This document shows, piece by piece, positions 31,828-39,621 of a DNA stretch of 64,000 nucleotides. A model generated the notes under the pieces. It was given only the letters and a program-made list of their open reading frames with translations. It had not been told where the DNA came from and did no database searches. A program made the translations under genes and the position numbers. This DNA is from Streptomyces sp. NBC_00425 (GTDB lineage Bacteria > Actinomycetota > Actinomycetes > Streptomycetales > Streptomycetaceae): assembly GCF_036030735.1 (NCBI RefSeq), contig NZ_CP107928.1, positions 2,604,001 through 2,668,000 of the forward strand, read 5' to 3'. Each line of letters opens with the position of its first letter. Position 1 is the first letter of the stretch.

Positions 31828-31848
31828 CGTCGAGGGCGTCCCTCGACG
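31828..31848. terminator. Hairpin between convergent TetR and PEP-mutase-like genes
   Basis: Nine-bp perfect stem CGTCGAGGG / CCCTCGACG with a three-base loop, ending three bases before the stop of the minus-strand gene. Likely shared terminator. Confidence 0.6.
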
Positions 31849-31850
31849 CA

Positions 31851-32738
31851 TCACACCTGTCGACGCGCCGCACTCGTCGAGTGGGTCGACACGCGTGTGC
31901 CGATGGCGTCGATCCACGGACGGCCGGGCGAAGCCGCCGTGTCGAACAGGGCGCCCGGCCCGGTGCCGAGGCTCGCCACCTCCTGGTAGGTCGGTGTGCG
32001 GCCGCCGGGAGAACGTCCTCCACAGACTTCGTCGACGGCCTCCAGCGCCGCGCCCAGAGCGCGCCGGTACAGGAACGAGCCGAGACTGATGCGGCTCACA
32101 CCGAGCTCGCTGAGCTGCAGGACGGTGGGACCGGCCGGTGAGTAGAGGATGTTGAGGGGCAGGTCGACTCGCTGGACGAGCACGGCGATCTCTCCCGGAT
32201 CGGTCAGCCCGGGGACGAACACGCCGTCGGCGCCGGCCTGTCGGTAGGCGTCGAGGCGGGCCAGCGTCTCGGTCGTGCTGCGCTCGCCGAGCCAGTACGT
32301 GTCCGTGCGGGCGTTGACGAACAGGCCGGGCACGGCCGACTTGACGGCGGCGATCTTCGCCGTGTGCAGGGCCGCCGGACCCAGACCGTCCTCCAGGTTG
32401 ATGCCCACCGCCCCCACAGCCGCAAGCTGGCGCGCCAGCTCCGCCACCTCGTCCGGATCGTCGCTGAAACCGCTTTCGGCGTCGACGGACAGGAGAAACG
32501 GTTGTGAACCCAGTGTCAGCGCGAGTCGGAGTGTCTCGTCGCGGGTCGCGGATGCGCCGTCGGGCAGTCCCACCGCCGCGGCCACGGCCAGACTCGTCGT
32601 GCCGATCGCCCGGAAGCCCCGCCCCGCCATGGCGGTCGCGGAGGCGTGGTCCCAGGCGTTGGGCAGAAGGAGGGGAGCGCCGGGGCGATGAAGGTCCGCG
32701 AAGGCGGCCGACGTGGAGGTCGCTCGGGGTACAGGCAT
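31851..32738 (-). CDS. Isocitrate lyase/PEP mutase superfamily enzyme
   Basis: 295 residues from ATG 32738 (MPVPRATSTS). TIM-barrel motifs of the superfamily are present: LPNAWDHASA, SVDAESGFSDDPDEV with Mg-binding acids, GINLEDG, and NARTDTYW. The Cys of the KKCGH loop used by true isocitrate and methylisocitrate lyases is absent (LEDGLGPAALHTAKI), so the reaction is more like that of the PEP-mutase/oxaloacetate-hydrolase side of the family. Substrate unknown. It converges with the TetR gene. Confidence 0.85.
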   Translation of the reverse strand: MPVPRATSTSAAFADLHRPGAPLLLPNAWDHASATAMAGRGFRAIGTTSLAVAAAVGLPDGASATRDETLRLALTLGSQPFLLSVDAESGFSDDPDEVAELARQLAAVGAVGINLEDGLGPAALHTAKIAAVKSAVPGLFVNARTDTYWLGERSTTETLARLDAYRQAGADGVFVPGLTDPGEIAVLVQRVDLPLNILYSPAGPTVLQLSELGVSRISLGSFLYRRALGAALEAVDEVCGGRSPGGRTPTYQEVASLGTGPGALFDTAASPGRPWIDAIGTRVSTHSTSAARRQV

Positions 32739-33047
32739 ACGACTCACGCTAGGGGCGGGTCGCATCGGCCACCGCCGAAGTGTCGCGGCCCGGCGGCAGG
32801 CGGCCGTCCGACGGCTGTTGCCGCACACATGGCACCGCGCGCGAGTGCGCACCACGTGTGCGAGCGTGGCGGCGCTCGCCGGTCCGGCCCGCGCGACGTC
32901 CCCCCTCGGCGCCCGTCCGGACAGCCGCAGGACCTCCCAGCCGCACGGGTTCACTGGTCGCAGCGGATTCAGCAGCCGCAGCGATCCCCCGTGCTGCGCC
33001 TCCGCCCGGCCGGCACTGCGCCGCTCTTGACGGTGCCGACCGAGGTG
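32739..33047. other. Intergenic region, no feature seen
   Basis: Spacer of about 309 bases between two minus-strand genes. It must hold the promoter of the 32738 gene. I see no hairpin, repeat or coding signal worth calling. Confidence 0.5.
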
Positions 33048-33419
33048 TCAGTCGGCCTCGCGCTCCCGCGCGCTGCGCTCCACGCAGAACTCGTTGCCCT
33101 CCGGGTCCCTGAGGACGGCCCACCCCTTGCCGTCGGGCATGCGACGGTCGTCGAACAGGGTGGCGCCGAGCTTGAGCAGGCGCTCCACTTCCTCATCGCG
33201 GGTGCGGTCCTGCGGCTGAAGGTCGAGGTGGATGCGGTTGCGCTGGTTCTTGGTCTCCGGGACGGTGACGAACAGCAGGCCCGCCCCTTCGATGAGCAGC
33301 TCTTCGTCGCCGGGCTCGTCGTCCTCGTGGAGCGGCTGGCCCAGTACCTCGGACCAGAAGCTGCCGAGGGCGTAGGCGTCGGAACAGGCGATCGTCACAT
33401 GTCGTATCGCAGAAGTCAT
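33048..33419 (-). CDS. VOC (glyoxalase/bleomycin-resistance) family protein
   Basis: 123 residues from ATG 33419 with gagaag upstream. Two beta-alpha-beta-beta-beta units are visible: IRHVTIACSDAYALGSFWSE and WAVLRDPEGNEFCVE. The family binds a metal between two such units and includes glyoxalases and dioxygenases; here the typical metal residues H7 and the E of NEFCVE are present. NRIHLDLQP contributes the middle strand. Substrate unknown; stand-alone VOC proteins are abundant in Streptomyces. Confidence 0.85.
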   Translation of the reverse strand: MTSAIRHVTIACSDAYALGSFWSEVLGQPLHEDDEPGDEELLIEGAGLLFVTVPETKNQRNRIHLDLQPQDRTRDEEVERLLKLGATLFDDRRMPDGKGWAVLRDPEGNEFCVERSAREREAD

Positions 33420-33776
33420 GCGCGGATTCTTCTCAATACCGCTTACGCACAGCAACGCATTTTCCACGGACTGGTGAACATGTCACCACTTCGGCGACCT
33501 TCTGCCCGGTCACGGTGACCTCCGTGCCTTGCCGGGGATCTCAGTGAACTGCGTCTTCACCGCTCAGGGGCGGACGGCAGCGTCGCGTACACGCAATCGC
33601 AGGCGCTGACATCTCCTGCACCTCCAGGGAGACTTCACGGGCTCGACCGCTGTGCGGCCGAGCCCTCAGCTCGGGAAGCTCGGGGCGTCCAGGGCTTGCT
33701 GCAGGCTTGACGCGCTTGACCTGCGGCGGCGCGACGCAGAGGCGCGGCTCGGTGTACCGGCGTTCACCGTCGTCGG
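33420..33776. other. Intergenic region, no supported gene
   Basis: Spacer of about 357 bases. A minus-strand frame at 33541-33780 overlaps the end of the LysR gene and has no ribosome site or family; I reject it. The base composition is lower in G+C than the coding neighbours. Confidence 0.5.
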
Positions 33777-34628
33777 TCACAGGGAAGTAGCGGCGCGGAC
33801 CAGCCCCGCGACCGCCGTTGAGCGGCTGTGCGGGGGCCAGGCGATGACCGTGGTGACGTGGGGGGCGTCGGGGACCGGTACGGCGGTGAGGTCCTCGCGC
33901 AGGCCGGTGCGGCCCGACTCCGGCACGACGGCGCAGGCGCGGCCTAGGGCGATGAGCTGGGTGAGTTGCGTGTGGTCGCGCACCTGCGGTCCGGGGCCGT
34001 CCGGGAAGGTGCCGTCCGGGCGAGGCCAGCGGGGCAGGGGCAGGTCGGGAAGGCCGGTGACCTCAGCGAGCCGCACGTGAGGGCGGCCGCTGAGAGGGTG
34101 GCCCACCGGGAGGATCGCGACCTGGCCCTCGGAGTGCAGGTCCTCGGTGTCGAAGCCGGCCGTGTCGTCGAACGGCCGATGCAGCAGGGCTACGTCGGCC
34201 CGGCCGTCGTGCAGCAACCGTGCCTGCTCGCCCGGCCCGCACAGCGCGACGTCCACGGCGACGGCGCCGGGCTCGGCGGCGTAGGCGTCGAGGAGTTTCG
34301 CCAGCAGTTCACCGGAGGCGCCCGCCTTCGCGGCCAGGACCACGGCGGGGCGGCCGGTCGCCGCGAGGGCGGCCCGGCGGGTCCGCCGTTCGGCGGCCTC
34401 GACGGCGTCCAGCGCCGTCCGCGCCTCCCGCAGCAGCACCGCCCCTGCCCCGGTCAGGGCGGCGACACCCCGGCTGCCGCGCTCCAACAGGAGGGTGCCC
34501 AGGCGCCGTTCGAGCCCGCCGATCGCCCGCGACAGCGGGGGCTGGGCGATCCCGAGCCGCTGCGCGGCCCGGCCGAAGTGCAGCTCTTCGGCGACCGCGA
34601 CGAAGTACCGCAGCTCACGTGTCTCCAC
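33777..34628 (-). CDS. LysR-family regulator divergent from an SDR
   Basis: 283 residues from GTG 34628. Residues 1-60 are a LysR winged helix (MELREL-like start, FGRAAQRLGIAQPPLSRAIG); the remainder is the periplasmic-binding-like effector domain (VVLAAKAGASGEL, HPLSGRPHVRLAEV). The intergenic stretch to the divergent SDR holds a 7-bp perfect inverted repeat with a 5-base spacer (34658-34676), the usual LysR T-N11-A-type layout. It should control the SDR and itself. Confidence 0.9.
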   Translation of the reverse strand: METRELRYFVAVAEELHFGRAAQRLGIAQPPLSRAIGGLERRLGTLLLERGSRGVAALTGAGAVLLREARTALDAVEAAERRTRRAALAATGRPAVVLAAKAGASGELLAKLLDAYAAEPGAVAVDVALCGPGEQARLLHDGRADVALLHRPFDDTAGFDTEDLHSEGQVAILPVGHPLSGRPHVRLAEVTGLPDLPLPRWPRPDGTFPDGPGPQVRDHTQLTQLIALGRACAVVPESGRTGLREDLTAVPVPDAPHVTTVIAWPPHSRSTAVAGLVRAATSL

Positions 34629-34657
34629 CCCGCCAGCCTAACCGGGACGGCCTGGAG

Positions 34658-34676
34658 CGATACCCGTGCGGTATCG
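34658..34676. promoter_or_regulatory. Candidate LysR operator
   Basis: CGATACC-cgtgc-GGTATCG, a perfect 7-bp dyad of 19 bases in the LysR/SDR divergent spacer. It contains ATACC-N5-GGTAT, with T-N9-A symmetry typical of this family. Confidence 0.65.
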
Positions 34677-34731
34677 CCGTCCACCCAGTCGGTCTTGGAC
34701 GCCCTGCTCGACGGGGAGAAGTATCGATGTC

Positions 34732-35475
34732 ATGAGTGAGACGAACACTGTGAACCACCCCAAGGTCGCGCTGGTGACCGGGGCCAACAAGGGCATCGGG
34801 TACGAGATCGCCGCCGGGCTCGGCGCCCTCGGCTGGTCCGTCGGAGTCGGCGCGCGGAACCAGGAGCGGCGCGAGGCCGCGGTGGACAGGCTGCGCGCGG
34901 CCGGAACCGACGCGTTCGGCGTGCCGCTGGATGTGACCGACGACGCCGGCGTGACAGCGGCGGCTCGGCTGATGGAGGAACGGGTCGGCCGGCTCGACGC
35001 GCTCATAAACAATGCGGGGATCACCGGCGGCGGACCGCAGGAGCCCACCACTGTCGACGTGAACCGGGTACGGGCGGCCGTGGAGACCAACGTGATCGGC
35101 GTCATTCGCGTCACCAACGCACTGCTCCCTCTGCTGCGCCGCTCGCCGTCGCCGCGGATCGTGAACGTATCCAGCAGCGTCGGCTCCCTCACACTCCAGA
35201 CCACGCCTGGCGCCGAGACGGGCCCCATCGCCATCGCCTACGCACCGTCGAAGACGTTCCTCAACGCCGTCACCGTGCAGTACGCCAGGGAACTGGCCGA
35301 CACCCACATCCTGATCAACGCCGTCTGCCCCGGCTACACGGCGACCGACCTCAACGGTTTCCGGGGAGTGCGCACCCCCCAGCAGGGCGCAGCCGCCGCG
35401 ATCCGGCTGGCCACCGTACCGGCCGACGGGCCGACGGGTCGCTTCTTCGACGACGAGGGAGAAGTGCCCTGGTGA
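34732..35475 (+). CDS. Short-chain dehydrogenase/reductase (SDR)
   Basis: 247 residues from ATG 34732. Cofactor loop TGANKGIG, NNAG (residues about 88-91), catalytic Ser in VNVSSSVGS and Tyr-Lys in AYAPSK, all intact. The Arg after the glycine loop (ARNQERR) suggests NADPH. It resembles carbonyl reductases of the TGANKGIG type. The substrate is not deducible; the divergent LysR gene suggests induction by the substrate. The stop is 40 bases from the converging 35516 gene. Confidence 0.9.
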   Translation: MSETNTVNHPKVALVTGANKGIGYEIAAGLGALGWSVGVGARNQERREAAVDRLRAAGTDAFGVPLDVTDDAGVTAAARLMEERVGRLDALINNAGITGGGPQEPTTVDVNRVRAAVETNVIGVIRVTNALLPLLRRSPSPRIVNVSSSVGSLTLQTTPGAETGPIAIAYAPSKTFLNAVTVQYARELADTHILINAVCPGYTATDLNGFRGVRTPQQGAAAAIRLATVPADGPTGRFFDDEGEVPW

Positions 35476-35515
35476 CGCGCTTCCGGTGCGCGCCACCCCT
35501 ACATGAGACACCCTC

Positions 35516-36022
35516 TCAGTCTGTGCGGCTCTTCCCGCTTCGTGTCTCTGCAGCGGACAGCAAGGCGTCCAAAGCCGCTCGGGCGTCGGCGATTCGGCGA
35601 CGCCAGTCCTCGCCTCGCAGGGCCGCAGTGTCCCACTCGACCACAGGTTCGACGCCGGTCGTGCAATAGCCGTAGACCTGGTGGGCCACCCGGTCGGTGA
35701 GGAGTTCGTCGTAGTGGAACGACCCCTCGAAAGCTGCCCAGGCCACTGATCGCGTATCTGCACAGACACGCTGCAGTACTGCTCGCGTGTACGCGCGCAG
35801 ATCGAGCGAAACGTCGTCGAAATCGATGTCGTACGACACCAGACCGAGCCGCTCGACGGCTTCGGGTTGCCCCAGCAGAGGGAACGGCAGCAAGGCGTCA
35901 GGGACCATCCCGACGAGGTGAAACGCCTCCTCCGACAATGGGGTGTTCCCGGAGCCGAGGACGAACACGTTCACCGAGACCGGACCCCGCCAGCACAGGA
36001 GGTCACGCATCTCACCCGCCAT
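35516..36022 (-). CDS. Hypothetical protein
   Basis: 168 residues from ATG 36022, with gaaggac upstream; the frame is open further but the MAGEMRDLL start fits the ribosome site. I do not recognise the family. The sequence starts with a hydrophobic strand (RGPVSVNVFVLGSG), then mixed alpha/beta segments (HLVGMVPDALLPFPLLGQPE, YDIDFDDVSLDLRAY), ending in a helix (WRRRIADARAALDALL). No signal peptide or membrane span; likely cytoplasmic. Codon use is normal for the window. Confidence 0.7.
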   Translation of the reverse strand: MAGEMRDLLCWRGPVSVNVFVLGSGNTPLSEEAFHLVGMVPDALLPFPLLGQPEAVERLGLVSYDIDFDDVSLDLRAYTRAVLQRVCADTRSVAWAAFEGSFHYDELLTDRVAHQVYGYCTTGVEPVVEWDTAALRGEDWRRRIADARAALDALLSAAETRSGKSRTD

Positions 36023-36428
36023 CGTCCTTCGTCCTTCCCTATCTCCTCTGACCGCATCCGAGGTGTGCACTGTCGTCGTACCACGCCGGTCACCAGTGGC
36101 GTCGCCCGGCTTCGACGCCATCATGACCGGGATCATCACCGCCGACCAGCGCTTTGGGAGAGCGGCGGAGCAGCGAGGACTCTGCCCTGGAGCTTCGACA
36201 GGGGGACAGGTGACACCGCTGAGTCCCTGAAGAGCGCGAAATGCGCCGACGGCACCTGCGCGGGGGGTGATTTCACAGGCGCCCACCTCAGGCTCGTCGA
36301 CTGGAACGGCGCTTTCCGGAGCGCGGACCACGCGGCGAGCACCCGTGTCAGCGGCGGCATGGCAGTCCTCGAGGGCGGATCGCCGACCTCGGCGTACACC
36401 CTCGTGCCGCCGGCCTACGGGACGGCAC
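36023..36428. other. Intergenic region with a possible gene remnant
   Basis: Spacer between the hypothetical gene and the DUF2264 gene. The right half holds a possible coding fragment on the plus strand (36211-36484), described separately. No promoter or repeat is obvious. Confidence 0.4.
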
Positions 36429-36484
36429 TCACCGGGGTCTCACCGACCACGACGGCGCTGCGGATCGCTCGCCGGAAATCGTGA
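36211..36484 (+). pseudogene. Possible C-terminal gene fragment
   Basis: A plus-strand frame ending at TGA 36484 has strong G/C bias at third positions and a protein-like composition from about 36211 (AKCADGTCAGGDFTGAHLRL; VPPAYGTALTG), but no start codon with ribosome site in front of it. It overlaps the 3' end of the DUF2264 gene on the other strand by 56 bases. I infer the tail of a lost gene, perhaps of a secreted sugar-processing enzyme; it could be a shadow. Confidence 0.3.
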
Positions 36485-38294
36485 GACCGCCGGAAGTCGT
36501 GGACTCACCCGGCGTCGTGACCTCGTCCGGAGCGACGTGCCCGCCCGCGCCGCCGGCGTCTGCCACCGCGGTGGCAGACGCCGCCGATGCCAGGAAGCGG
36601 AAGCGGCGCTCCGGGCCTGTCCGCCACCGGACGCTCAGGTCGTAGGCACCGTGAGCGTCGTCGCCGGCCGGCGTCGGGTGCACCTCTACGGCCACGAGGT
36701 CCTGGAGGGGCAGCGGGTCGGGCTCCGCGGTGAGCCGGGCCAGCGCGACGAAGAGTGTCGCGGGGCCCTCGGCCACCACGCCCGACAGCGGGTCGTGGCC
36801 CGTGAGTCCGTGCACGGGCAGCAGATCGGCCCGCTCCGCCCCGCCCTGTGTCGTGGCCCAGCCCGTGACGAGGACTTCCGTGCCCGGGGCGGCGCCCGCG
36901 ACAAGATGGGCGCGCACCTCCACGGCGCCGTCGGCGACCACCAGGCTCGTGACCTCGGCGCCGGATCCTTGGACGTGCCGGGACGCCGCCCAACCCTCTC
37001 CGGTGCCGAGCGGGACGATCCCCTCCCGGTGCGGGTCGCCGCCAACCGAGACGGTGTTGTCCGGCGGCGAGCCCAGTGGCCGGGTGACGGTGGAGTACGC
37101 GAAACGCGTGTAGTAAGGGTCGTACCGGACGTCCTCACTGCCGTGGTTGTGCAGGCGGACCAGCCCGTCCGAACCGGTGGACTGAATGAGCCAGTTGGGT
37201 GCGGCAAGCGGCGTGATCGCGTTTCCTCGTTCGGCCGGTCCCGCTTCCTCCTGAGCCGTCCACACCTCGTGATCCGGCGGAAGGAGCAGCCCGAGGAATC
37301 CCTTGCTCGCCCAGTACGGGGAAGCCGGGCCCGAATACCCCTGCAGGACCGACTCGTCGGGGCCGTGCCAGCCGAGGGTCAGCAGTCCGTGTGCGTCGAC
37401 CGCGTCCCGTTCCAGGAAGTACCTGAGCGTCCCCGAGGCGAGGCGGCGGGTCTCGCCGGGGGCCAGCGGGGTGTGGCCGGTCAGAGCCCCCAGCCACAGG
37501 GGGGCGGTGGTCGCGAAGCGGTAGGTGAGGGAGCGCCCCTGGTGCATCGGGGCCCCGTCGGCGCCGAACAGGCGGGCGTAGTCGGCGAGATGGGTCGTCA
37601 GCCGGTCGCCGTAGCGGGCCAGCAGGTCGGTGTCGTCGGCCAGCCAGGCGTGCAGGACCGGGTAGAGGTGCATGGCCCAGCCGTTGTAGTAGTCGAAGGC
37701 CCGGCCGGTGCCGTCGGTGTACCAGCCGTCGCCGACATACCACTGCTCGATGCGCTCGAGGCCTCGGTCGATCGCCTTGCGGGAAGCCTCCGGCTCATGA
37801 CCGACCGACTCCAGGAAACCGCCTACCGTGACGGGAAACAGCTCCCAGTTGCACGGCCAGGGTTCCGCGGTGAGCGCGTCGCCGAGCCAGGCCGCCGCGC
37901 GTTGCCGGGTGCCGTCGTCGAGCCGGTCCCAGAGCATCGTGCGGGTCAGCCGCAGCGCGAGGGCGATGGACGCGGCCTCGACGAGGGGCTGCGCGCGGTC
38001 CTCGATGCGGGGCCAGACGCCGCGGACGCCGGCCGAGAGACCGGTCGCGTAACGTTCCAGCGCGGATTCGTCCCGGCGGAACGCGGCGAGCAGCAGCGTG
38101 CGGGCGTATCCCTCCAGGCCGTCGGAGAGCCGGCCGGACCAGCTCCCCCTGCTGCCGGGAAAGTGGTAGAGAGCGCGATCTTCGGTGGCGTACGGCTCCA
38201 CCGCGGCGAGCAGGGCGTCGGCGGCCGCCTCCCAGTGGGCACGGGTGTATCCCGTGCGGGGGCTGCGGGCGAGGTCGGGCGGGGGCAGGTGCAT
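36429..38294 (-). CDS. DUF2264 domain protein, probable GH154 glycosidase
   Basis: 621 residues from ATG 38294, no signal peptide. Residues about 20-370 are an (alpha/alpha) barrel: LYHFPGSRGSWSGRLSDGLE, NWELFPVTVGGFLESVGHE, YNGWAMHLYPVLHAWL, SPYWASKGF. This is the DUF2264 pattern, the family now classed as CAZy GH154, whose tested members act on glucuronic-acid-containing glycans. A beta-domain follows. The neighbouring acetylesterase and rhamnogalacturonan lyase place it in breakdown of RG-I oligosaccharides inside the cell (inferred). A hairpin separates it from the acetylesterase gene upstream. Confidence 0.85.
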   Translation of the reverse strand: MHLPPPDLARSPRTGYTRAHWEAAADALLAAVEPYATEDRALYHFPGSRGSWSGRLSDGLEGYARTLLLAAFRRDESALERYATGLSAGVRGVWPRIEDRAQPLVEAASIALALRLTRTMLWDRLDDGTRQRAAAWLGDALTAEPWPCNWELFPVTVGGFLESVGHEPEASRKAIDRGLERIEQWYVGDGWYTDGTGRAFDYYNGWAMHLYPVLHAWLADDTDLLARYGDRLTTHLADYARLFGADGAPMHQGRSLTYRFATTAPLWLGALTGHTPLAPGETRRLASGTLRYFLERDAVDAHGLLTLGWHGPDESVLQGYSGPASPYWASKGFLGLLLPPDHEVWTAQEEAGPAERGNAITPLAAPNWLIQSTGSDGLVRLHNHGSEDVRYDPYYTRFAYSTVTRPLGSPPDNTVSVGGDPHREGIVPLGTGEGWAASRHVQGSGAEVTSLVVADGAVEVRAHLVAGAAPGTEVLVTGWATTQGGAERADLLPVHGLTGHDPLSGVVAEGPATLFVALARLTAEPDPLPLQDLVAVEVHPTPAGDDAHGAYDLSVRWRTGPERRFRFLASAASATAVADAGGAGGHVAPDEVTTPGESTTSGGLTISGERSAAPSWSVRPR

Positions 38295-38343
38295 GCGCTG
38301 TTTCTTTCCTTCAAGGCCGGGTCCGGGCCTGGGGACGTCAGGA

Positions 38344-38381
38344 CCTGGGGGCGTCCCGGTTCCGGTCGGGACGCCCCCAGG
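38344..38381 (-). terminator. Hairpin after the acetylesterase gene
   Basis: Perfect 14-bp stem CCTGGGGGCGTCCC / GGGACGCCCCCAGG with a ten-base loop, immediately past the stop of the acetylesterase. Readthrough into the DUF2264 gene is still possible. Confidence 0.75.
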
Positions 38382-38384
38382 CGT

Positions 38385-39431
38385 TCATCCCACCCGCACG
38401 ATGCCCTTCGGCACCAGATGCAGGGCGAGGAGTTCGTCGCGCACCAGGCCCGCGTAGACGGTGGCCCCGTGCACGGACGTGTGCGTGTTGTCCCTTTTCT
38501 CGTTGTACAGGTACAGCGCCTTGGAACCCTCGACGCCGAGGGACTCCACCACCGCCTTGGTCTTGGCGGTGAGGTCGATCAGCGGGACGCCCCGGGCGGC
38601 GGCGACCGAGCGGATGACCGCAGGGTGGTCGACGCCGAGTCCGTTGACCAGCAGAGCGGTTCCGTTGTTCAGCGTGCCGTCGGCGTTGAACCAGCGGCGC
38701 ACGATGGGGGTCACCAGGACCGGCCGGCCGCCCCTCTCCCTCACTCCCGCCACCAGTGTCTCGAGGTTCGCGCGGTACGTCGCCTCGTCCGTCGTCTTGT
38801 CGTTGTGGGCGAGCTGGACCAGGACGAGGTCGCCGTGGCGGATCAGCGGCCGGACCGTGTCCCAGAGCTGCGGGTTCCCCAGGTACGTGACCGTACTCTC
38901 CCCCGAGTCCGCGTAGTTGGCGACAGAAACGCCTTGCCGCAGATATTGCGGCAGTTGCTGGCCCCATCCCGTGTACGGCTCGGCAGGCTGGTCGCACACG
39001 GTGGAGTCGCCGACGAGGAAGATCTGCCGGACGGGCCGGGCGGGGGTGACCCGGATGTCCGCCAGGGCCGGAGCGGATCCGCCGAGGACCAGGTCCAGGC
39101 CGGCGGTTCCCGCAGGGCCGGTGGGCTCCCCCTCGGGGGTGCGGACGTCGACGGTGAAGCTGCGGACGACACGTTCGCCGGCGGGGACGGCGATCTCGGG
39201 AAGCATGGCTCGCCGGGTCTCTGCGGTGACGCTGGTGCCGGACGCGGCGCTGCCGCCGAGGACGACCTTGACGTCATAGGCGCCCGGTGCGACGTCGAAG
39301 TGGCAGGCGGTGGCCGTGCAGTTGTCGATGCCGAGCGGGGCGCGACCGCCGTGGGCGTGGGCGGCCGGCACGGCCGTCAGGCCGGCGGCCAGGGTCAGCG
39401 CCGTCAGCACGGCGGTGTTGAAACGTCTCAC
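38385..39431 (-). CDS. Secreted rhamnogalacturonan acetylesterase, SGNH family
   Basis: 348 residues from GTG 39431 with ggaggag upstream. Signal peptide at 1-26 (LTALTLAAGLTAVPAAHAHG). Residues 30-130 are a carbohydrate-binding-like beta domain. The SGNH hydrolase follows: S143 in VGDST, Asn in VQLAHND, and D314-x-x-H317 (DNTH), the catalytic Asp/His arrangement of rhamnogalacturonan acetylesterase (CE12). It removes O-acetyl groups from GalA in rhamnogalacturonan I, making the backbone open to the lyase encoded divergently. LacI-type operators lie in the divergent spacer. Confidence 0.9.
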   Translation of the reverse strand: MRRFNTAVLTALTLAAGLTAVPAAHAHGGRAPLGIDNCTATACHFDVAPGAYDVKVVLGGSAASGTSVTAETRRAMLPEIAVPAGERVVRSFTVDVRTPEGEPTGPAGTAGLDLVLGGSAPALADIRVTPARPVRQIFLVGDSTVCDQPAEPYTGWGQQLPQYLRQGVSVANYADSGESTVTYLGNPQLWDTVRPLIRHGDLVLVQLAHNDKTTDEATYRANLETLVAGVRERGGRPVLVTPIVRRWFNADGTLNNGTALLVNGLGVDHPAVIRSVAAARGVPLIDLTAKTKAVVESLGVEGSKALYLYNEKRDNTHTSVHGATVYAGLVRDELLALHLVPKGIVRVG

Positions 39432-39485
39432 TTGCGGCTCCTCCGTCGTGACACAGGGGCTGGCGGCTGGACCGTACCGCCTCTG

Positions 39486-39497
39486 GCAAGCGCTTTC
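39486..39497. promoter_or_regulatory. LacI-type operator between acetylesterase and lyase
   Basis: GCAAGCGCTTTC, identical to the copies at 19907 and 51456. It lies 55 bases before the acetylesterase start and 125 before the lyase start, so it can serve both divergent promoters. Confidence 0.75.
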
Positions 39498-39541
39498 TAG
39501 TCCTGGCGCAGATTTCGTAGGACTGTCTACTTCCCAGCAGT

Positions 39542-39553
39542 GAAAGCCCTTTC
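39542..39553. promoter_or_regulatory. Second LacI-type operator before the lyase
   Basis: GAAAGCCCTTTC, a near-perfect variant of the LacI palindrome, 69 bases before the lyase ATG. A looser GAAATCGTTTC follows at 39556-39566. The same GAAAGCCCTTTC recurs at 42981. Confidence 0.6.
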
Positions 39554-39621
39554 GCGAAATCGTTTCAACTGTCACCCTCTCAGACACCCGCACCCCCACA
39601 CCTCCCGAAGGAGGCACCCCC

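Noticed and set aside
33541..33780. Minus-strand 79-codon frame before the LysR gene
   Set aside because: Overlaps the LysR stop, lacks a ribosome site and family resemblance.
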